A stretch of DNA of 64,000 nt. Source: Schistosoma mansoni (Eukaryota > Platyhelminthes > Trematoda > Strigeidida > Schistosomatidae). The stretch covers positions 29,816,923-29,880,922 of the forward strand of contig NC_031498.1 in assembly GCF_000237925.1 (NCBI RefSeq). The letters run 5' to 3'. The notes beneath the pieces were generated by a model. That model saw only the letters and a program-made list of their open reading frames with translations. It did no database searches and was not told the origin of the DNA. The first letter of the stretch is position 1, and the number at the start of each line of letters is the position of its first letter. Position numbers and translations under genes: made by a program. Below, one piece after another: positions 57,685 through 64,000 of the stretch.

Positions 57685-57900
57685 AAACACGTAGTGAAAC
57701 TTCATCGCACGAGCAAGTGGCTATCAGGACTCAGTGGCCGAGTGGATAACGCGATGGCGTTTAAAGCGAAAGGTACTGGGTTCGAGTCCCAGAGTGAACA
57801 TCAACTCTGAGATGCAGGTACATCCAGCTAACGAGTCCCGAATAGGACGAAACGCGCGTCCTGGATTCCACTGCTAGCCATTATCCTACTTTGCTTACAA
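57685..57900 (+). repeat. SINE A, 5'-truncated
   Basis: tRNA-like head GTGGCCGAGTGGATAACGCG, box B GGTTCGAGTCC, and a hammerhead with the palindrome ACGCGCGT. The core reads CTAACGA, so a catalytic G is lost. Confidence 0.86.
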
Positions 57901-58626
57901 AGTAGTGAAACTGTTTTTGGGCTGAAGTCAATCTCTGATACAAACTACCTCGATTCTGGACAATCTCTACATACCACATTCAATTCTGTAGTAATACACA
58001 CACTAGTAACTAGCTTTTACATGAATTCTCGAAATTCTAGTATCAACCAGTGACTAGTGGAATTTGACTAAACTAGGAAATGACAGAGATATCATTGTTA
58101 GCATTAGGGTGAGGGCTGTACAATATCTCAAGTTGATTGAAATAGGTTAAGATTCAGTAGCCTGTCTGCTGAGTCTAATATGATCCAGAATTCAATGTGG
58201 TGTGGGAGATCGTAGCTAGAGACTGTTCAAGCGTTCCGAAATAGAACGAAACAGCTATTTAGTGTTTTATAACCTGAAAAGATTCTTTTCAATTGTGCAA
58301 ATAATGTAATAAATTCTTCCTGCTTTCTCTTGAATGAGTAATCTTATGTTTATTCACCGAATGTATTCTCACAAGCTTATGCATAAAAAATTAACAATCT
58401 CTAAAATGAAGTTAATTCCTGTAAAATTCAAGCGAAGCCATTACAGTAGTCAGGTATACTTCCCTTTTTGTCGACTCTGCTGAAGAAACCAGGCGAAGAT
58501 TGTAATCGAATTTATGCATTCAATATATAACTATGGCGTAAAATGATATTTATAGACCACACAATAATTGACACTCAATTAAGCTTAAGTTATAAATGAC
58601 AAAATAAATATATTTGTCTATTCCGA
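57901..58626. other. Intronic; faint SINE B remnant only
   Basis: 58145-58275 keeps the order of family B in very degraded form (agaacgaaacagctatttagtg). Nothing else seen. Confidence 0.4.
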
Positions 58627-59163
58627 CTTTATTTGTTTGAACACATAAACGTTGGTACAAGGGGGCACCAGATACATATGCGCCACACAATAACAATGAG
58701 GCCAGTAGCAGTTATCATTGATTTGTGTGAAGGCTGTGATACTGCCCGGGTGCCCAAACTGAACCAGGTGGTTTTCTTAGGGGGTCACACCTAGAGCCTT
58801 TGACCTAGACGTCTGATCCACAAGACAGGGGGGCATCATTAGAATATACAGTCCCATGGAAGCTGGTGACCAACGATTGGTTCATACGCCATTTGTTCCC
58901 TTAGGATACTGGAACCCATGTGCACATTGGTTTGGAATCAGGGTTTTCCAATTCCTCTAGGTGGATTCTCTCTGTTCACCGACCCGGTTGAAGGGCCGGA
59001 CATTCGCTTTCCATCCTCTCAATTTCGTACACAACACCCCCACCGTGAGAAGGTAATGAGTAGGACTTCCCTGTCAGTGGCTGTATACGCGTGGTCATGT
59101 GAGAGCATTTCAAGAGGGAGAGTTGACTCTCCCCACCCTCGACCGTACCAGGGCATTTGGGGG
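58627..59163 (-). repeat. Short LINE B derivative, full length
   Basis: LINE B tail in reverse, an unusual 25-bp insertion near 58690, then the whole leader to accagggcatttggggg. Confidence 0.85.
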
Positions 59164-59436
59164 CCCGACTTTATTATCATTATTATTTATACACAAATTC
59201 ATGTACTTACATGTACACCCTCATAACTATTCAATTGTTAAAACATGAATAAATGAATTATAGTGTGTTGTGCACTTCTTATATCTTTCTGTATAAATAG
59301 TGGACAATAATAGATCAACACATTAATCACTACAAGCTCATATAACTTACAAAATCTAAAAACAAATATTATTCTAATGACAAGATAAAAAGTAAAGGGA
59401 ATTAGTAAAACTTCATTAAGTTTTGATACTAAAGTC

Positions 59437-60530
59437 AGTCAGTCACAACGTAGAACTTTGTACGTACGTACATCAGTTCCAGTTGCCATACTACATAAGC
59501 ACAGAGATGAAGTTGTCGATTAAAATCCCATAGTGGTAGAGGTAGTAAGAGTATAAGCAGTAATCAGAAAGCCACCAAATGCCATGGTACGACCGAAAAT
59601 AGGGAGAGTACGCTCTCCCTCTCCAAATGCTCTCATATGGCTACGCGTATATAGCCTCTGACACGGAAGTCCTACTCACTGCCTTCTCGTAGCATTACTG
59701 TTGTTTACGAAATTGAGAGGACGAAAAGCCGATGTACGGCGCTTTAACCGGGTTGGTGGACACGGAAAGTCCACCTAGGGGAGTTGGAAAACCCTCATTC
59801 CAAACCAATGGTGCACATGGTCTCCAGTATCCTGATGAAACAAATTGCATATGAATCAATCGTTGGTCACCGGCTACCATGGGACTGCATCTCCTGACAT
59901 TGCTCCACATTCTTGTGGATCAGACCTTTAAGTCAAAGGCTTGGGGTGTGACTCCCTAAGAAAACCACCTGCTTCAGTTTGGGCACCTGGGCAGTATTAC
60001 AGTCCTCACACAAATCAAATGAGATTTGTGCGGCGCATATGTATTCGGTTCCCCTTTGTACCAATATTTATGTGTTCAAATAAATAAATAAATAATAAAG
60101 TAATCTAAAAGATTAGGGTTTGAAGATGTTATTGAAGAAGTATAATCCAGTGAAATAAATTTGGAAAAGTGAAAAAGATAGAGACATGAAGAATTCAGAA
60201 GATTAGAATTTGGTAGAACACAAAAAGTGGGTGCATCTTCGCCATTGCAAACGATTTCGAACCATGATGTCATTCAAGGTCTCTAACCAACGATTGTTAT
60301 CATCTCAATATTAAAAATATAAGGTAAATGAAAAGATAAACAAAGATAGAGAAAAACAAATAAACCTACAAAACCAGGTAGTTTACACCTAGCAGCATGG
60401 CTCAGTCCAATTGTCAGTGACTTCATGGATCTGTGCCACGGTTTTGGTGTGGTCGTCCGTAGCTTTCTTTCAACTTACCCCGTAACAGTACACGAGACCA
60501 AGTTGGTCACATTCAAATCCTTCCTACACT
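59437..60530 (-). mobile_element. LINE C-related (family D) copy split by a short LINE B derivative
   Basis: 59437-59571 is the 3' UTR (cagtcagtcacaacgtagaac) and 60112-60530 is the upstream part, including decayed C-terminal codons (cgccattgcaaacgatttcg). The pieces are separated by the insertion at 59572-60098. A 50-bp copy of nearby GGT intron sequence lies inside it at 60310-60360. Confidence 0.78.
59572..60098 (+). repeat. Short LINE B derivative, complete, with TSD
   Basis: A 527-bp insertion flanked by AGTAATCAGAAAG (59559-59571) and AGTAATCTAAAAG (60099-60111). It has the LINE B leader to about 60005, an 8-bp hairpin CACAAATC/GATTTGTG at the leader-tail join, then the LINE B 3' tail and TAAA repeats. 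There is no coding capacity, so it must rely on LINE B enzymes. Confidence 0.88.
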
Positions 60531-60696
60531 TTCTAATTGTATATGACGACTAACTAGTATGTATATATCTGTTCCTATATTAAATCAATTATACGTCAGA
60601 CATACTATCTTCAATCACACTAGTTATTCACTGAGATTACTAAAAATGTAAGGTAAATGAAAAGATAAACAAAGATAGAGAAAAACAACAACATAC

Positions 60697-60984
60697 TTTG
60701 ATTGCATTTGGACGATCAACTGTATAATTGTTCAAATCTTCTAATGACCATTGAGATCCTTGTTGTTTCATATAATCAACAAATTGTCTATTGAATGTAT
60801 TTGCATTCGTACTATAAAAATATCCATCACGTTGATTAGCTAAATGTTCTAATGTATTACGTAACTCGACTGATGGAGAATATGGAGTATTTTCATCTAT
60901 TAATTGATTTAAAATTGGTTTTAAAAAATCTGGTGAATTTAATGTTTTCAATTTATTTGCAGCTTCAATTAAAGATTTACTAGG
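60697..60984 (-). CDS. Gamma-glutamyltransferase (GGT)-family protein, most upstream exon in window
   Basis: GGT enzymes cleave the gamma-glutamyl bond of glutathione. They are made as a membrane-anchored precursor that cuts itself into large and small subunits. Five minus-strand exons are seen: 60984-60697, 57377-57140, 50225-50098, 46392-46093 and 42819-42382, together about 463 residues. All introns have GT-AG ends and the phases agree (0, 1, 0, 0). This exon (acceptor at 60985-60986, donor GTATGT at 60696-60691) has SVELRNTLEHLANQRDGYFY and WSLEDLNNYTV, matching the GGT pattern LxxTLExIAxxGxxAFY and VxxEDLxxY. The N-terminus, signal anchor and glutamate-binding Arg lie beyond the window. 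Confidence 0.92.
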
Positions 60985-61085
60985 CTAATAGAATAAAGAG
61001 GAAAGGAAGATAAGAAGTTAATTACACAGTTCAATAAGTGTTTCTTTTTTAGTAAATAATTTACACTTTCATAAAACAAAATGAA

Positions 61086-61380
61086 GTTCTAGTGAGAAGC
61101 AGTGATCAGTGGAGTTCAAACCATGTCTGTTGTGAGATAGGAACTCACCGAAGATAATTGGTAAATGGTTGCTCAACTTCGTGGATTGGCCGAAGTTAGA
61201 CATTAACACCATCGGATGCCGGCTCAGTGGTTTATCGGTTAAGTGCTCTGGAGCGAGACTGGTAGGTCCTGGGTTTGAATCTCGCGAGGCGAGATCGTGG
61301 ATGCGCACTGCCACTGTTCAGTATTTCCAGGTTTTCCTTGGTGGTCTAGCTTCATTTGACTCATGCTTTCAACCATGCAA
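61086..61380 (+). repeat. SINE B unit lacking the ribozyme centre
   Basis: Leader (agaagcagtgatcagtggag), tRNA-like head and tail are clear. The sequence jumps from GCACTGCCACTG to TTCAGTATTTCC, so the hammerhead core and GAAA are deleted. Confidence 0.82.
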
Positions 61381-61494
61381 AAAAGAAAAGAAACAAATTA
61401 AACTGATTGATAAAACTGTAGATTTTTATTTAATGATGTTTTTCTTGTCCCAGTATATTTAGTATGCGGTTAGTGGTGGAATTTGGTTTGTGCA

Positions 61495-61665
61495 TTTTCA
61501 TATAACCTAGTGGTTATCTGGATTCAATAGTTTAGTGAATAATGCGTTGGATGTTTGATGAGAAAGGTATTGTGTTCAATTCCTAGTGTAACACATCGAT
61601 ACTGGGATGTGGAGGTATATTCAACTGACGATCTCCAAACAGAATGAATTCCATGTTTTTGGGTT
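61495..61665 (+). repeat. SINE A, strongly diverged
   Basis: Family order is still visible (tRNA-like head, then gaggtatattcaactgacga and a decayed GAAA segment). An old copy. Confidence 0.6.
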
Positions 61666-61977
61666 CAGCTGCTAGTCACATACCATACAATAATGCTGAC
61701 AATTGTTCTATTCAAAATTATACGTTTAATATAATATGGAAATCTCAAGAACCCCCCCCTCAAGATCCATGTATCTTGCAGAAATTAGTCGGTTACAATC
61801 TTGAAAATCAACAAAGGGAAATTAAAAAACCCTCAATAAACCACCAATGTGATTTTTACGAAATTGTATTGTTAAAACTAAATATTTCGCACAGTTTACA
61901 GAAAGATTTAGTCTTATGAAACAGTTGATTTTACATTTACACAGAATGATGACCATTGATCGGTTAGTTCTCCACTG

Positions 61978-62430
61978 TTATTTATTTATTTGAACACATA
62001 GATATTGGTACAGGGAAGCACCAGATATGTATGCGTCACACAAAGAATTGTCATTTCATTTAATTGTGTGAGGGCTATGATACTGTCCGGGTGTGTAAAC
62101 CGAAATAGGTGGTGGGGGCCATACCCGGAGCCTTTGATCTAAAGGTCTGATCCACAAGGCAGTGGAGCAATGTCAGGAGATGCAGTCCCATGGTAGTCAG
62201 TGACCAACAATAGGTTCGTACGATAATTGTTCCTTCACGATACTGCAGCCCATGTGCATCATAGATTTGGAATCAGGGTTTTCCAATTCCTCTAGGTGGA
62301 CCCTCCGTGTCCACCAATCCGGTTAAAGCGCCGGACATTCGCTTTTCGTTCTCTCAATTTCGTAAACAACACCCCTGCTGCGAGAAGGCAATGAGTAGGA
62401 CTTCCCTGACAGAGACTGTATACGCCACTG
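61978..62430 (-). repeat. Short LINE B derivative
   Basis: LINE B tail in reverse, then leader to about tgtatacgcc. The 5' end is missing. Confidence 0.82.
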
Positions 62431-62647
62431 TACTTTTATATAAGTCAAAAATGGCATGTAAATGGCTTCATTATTTGATAGATAACAAAATAATTCGTAA
62501 TTACATTTCGCGAAGCAGTTTTATATTCCCATTGTTCAGAAAAATATAAAACATTGGGAGAGCAATCATTATTTATGCTACCTAGAAGACTGTATCTGAT
62601 TAACCGAATAAAGCTGGGTAGGTAGGTGTAGAGCTGTATGTAAAAAT

Positions 62648-62899
62648 CACAACTGGTTGATCACTGGATGGTGATCAATCAGTTGTGATTACATCTCAGT
62701 CCTGCAGGAGGTCGGTCGCGGCCCGAATAGCTCAGTGGTAACGTTTCTGACTGTGAAGCTGGGTGACACGGGATCGGATCCGTCAAGGAGCACCAGTTCC
62801 CTCAAGATTACAGGTACATTTTGCTGACGAGTGCCAAGCAGCACGAAACCCGGGTCCAGGGTTTCCTGTTGACCACCTCCAACCACTATCTTATCTCAC
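62648..62899 (+). repeat. SINE C, complete, with 11-bp TSD
   Basis: Flanked by TATGTAAAAAT (62637-62647 and 62900-62910). It starts with a hairpin (62648-62664 with 62671-62687; 16 of 17 pair), then the block GGAGGTCGGTCGCGGCC. A tRNA-like head follows with box A TAGCTCAGTGG and a box B-like GGATCGGATCC, then a hammerhead motif, then the end CTGTTGACCACCTCCAACCA. Confidence 0.85.
62816..62865 (+). ncRNA. Hammerhead ribozyme motif (family C)
   Basis: Core CTGACGA at 62824-62830, helix II GTGC (62831-62834) with GCAC (62841-62844) around CAAGCA, then GAAA at 62845-62848. The helix III position is the perfect palindrome ACCCGGGT (62848-62855), and cleavage is after GTC at 62856. Helix I (TTTTG with CAGGG) relies on G-T pairs and is weak. 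Confidence 0.75.
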
Positions 62900-63124
62900 T
62901 ATGTAAAAATAATTAGCCAGTTGATAGAATTGTGCTTTTTCATTGATTAAACTACTTGAGGGTATTTACAACAGAGTATTCCAGCCAATGTCTAAATCAA
63001 AAGTGAAACAGTGAATGACATAAGAGTAAGTTTGGTAAAGGCTTGAAGCGACAAATTAAAATATGATACCAACTCATGAGGTCAAGTATTAGTTCTGAAC
63101 CATATCCAGGAGTGTAGACTTCTT

Positions 63125-63415
63125 AATATGGTGCACATGGGCTCCAGTATCCTGATGGAACAAATAGCGTATGAATCAATCGTTGGTCACCGGCTACCAT
63201 GGAACTGCATCTCCTCACGATGCTCCGCTGCCTTGTGGATCAGATCTTTAGGTCAAAGGCTCCGAGTATGGCCCCCTAAGAAAACCACCTGTTTCCGTTC
63301 GGGCACCCGGGCAGTATCACAGCGCTCACACAAATCAAATAAGATTTGTGCGGCGCATATGTATATGGTGACCCTTCGTACCAATATTTATGTGTTTAAA
63401 TAAATAAATAAATAG
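63125..63415 (+). repeat. Short LINE B derivative, 5'-truncated
   Basis: Second half of the LINE B leader, hairpin CACAAATC...GATTTGTG, then the LINE B 3' tail and AAATAAATAAATAAAT end. Confidence 0.85.
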
Positions 63416-64000
63416 AGTTTTCAATTGGAGACTATGTGAGACAACCTTAGAGTTTTAGTATTATTTAATATTCCTTATTGAATTACCACAATCCCTTACT
63501 GACAACATTCCTTATCAACAGGGTGGTATCACTAGCCCCTATAATCATAGTACAGGTGAAAATCAAGTACATGAATTTGTACCTGATACATGAGTTAATA
63601 AAATGAGAGAAAATAATAATTAGTCAACCGTTAATACAGAATATAGGATCTGGCACGAGTGTTTATCAATCCAATTTGTGAGACATCACAAGAAAAGAGG
63701 GTGGTAGGGAAAAGTAACAAGTAGAAGAAGGATACATTATAGTGATAATAATATCTATTACAATGAGAAATTAGGCAAAAGAAATCTAAATTAAAGGAAA
63801 CGAGTAACTGAAACCAAATAATGAAAAGCATGGGAAGGGACAAACCTCAACATTTAGAGAAACATAAAGAACAAATGCCAAACAATGTTTCTGGTCACAG
63901 ATAACCATTATTTCGGGAATCCGAAAAGGGTACCCTGAACTTAATGATATAGCTAAGTTTAACAGTTATTTGCCACGTGGTCTTGTTATGTAGTAGCGAA
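63416..64000. other. No feature seen
   Basis: AT-rich, presumably GGT intron or upstream sequence. No exon is recognised. Confidence 0.45.

Noticed and set aside
57721-57795. Functional tRNA gene (Leu/Ser-like)
   Set aside because: Boxes A and B are present, but the same sequence recurs many times with hammerhead DNA attached, and no good acceptor stem closes. It is a SINE promoter, not a tRNA gene.
61644-61919. Upstream GGT exon
   Set aside because: The 91-codon frame has no GGT similarity and no acceptor/donor pair in a fitting phase.

Overview
The window reads as nuclear DNA of a blood fluke (Schistosoma or a close relative). The evidence is an AT-rich background, tRNA-headed satellite/SINE units carrying the hammerhead ribozyme known from schistosome satellite DNA, and several RTE-type LINEs with short tandem-repeat tails. 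No bacterial or organellar feature is visible. Three runs of exactly 200 N mark scaffold gaps.

Only one host gene can be supported. It is on the minus strand: the 3' part of a gamma-glutamyltransferase (GGT) family gene, with five exons between 60984 and 42382. Its upstream exons lie beyond 64000. The exon phases agree across all four introns, and the introns (about 3.3, 3.7, 6.9 and 3.3 kb) are packed with retroelements. Its small-subunit region departs from the usual GGT active site, so it may be a divergent or non-catalytic member.

Positions 1-42381 look intergenic and consist mostly of repeats. LINE A (3970-7159, minus) has a 16-bp target-site duplication and sits inside an older LINE of the same family. 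LINE C (34258-38430, minus) has an uninterrupted 1112-residue ORF and a 13-bp target-site duplication, and looks young. LINE B (about 53104-57032, plus) lies antisense in a GGT intron and carries one internal stop. Many 5'-truncated pieces of all three are present. Short (about 0.5 kb) derivatives consist of the LINE B 5' leader joined to its 3' tail. Two abutting remnants of a Gypsy-type LTR element lie at 47556-49480 in opposite orientations.

The most unusual content is a set of three SINE-like families, called A, B and C here. Each has a tRNA-like head followed by a hammerhead ribozyme motif. At the helix III position all three consensus sequences have a different 8-nt perfect palindrome (ACGCGCGT, ACGGCCGT, ACCCGGGT), which suggests ribozymes that work as dimers. 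A and B also occur as tandem units and, repeatedly, as head-to-head inverted (fold-back) dimers. Family C begins with a hairpin and has 11-bp target-site duplications at both of its copies.

The interval 51.4-60.1 kb shows signs of misassembly: a gap flanked by exact duplications of nearby sequence and a stretch of insertion-type errors.
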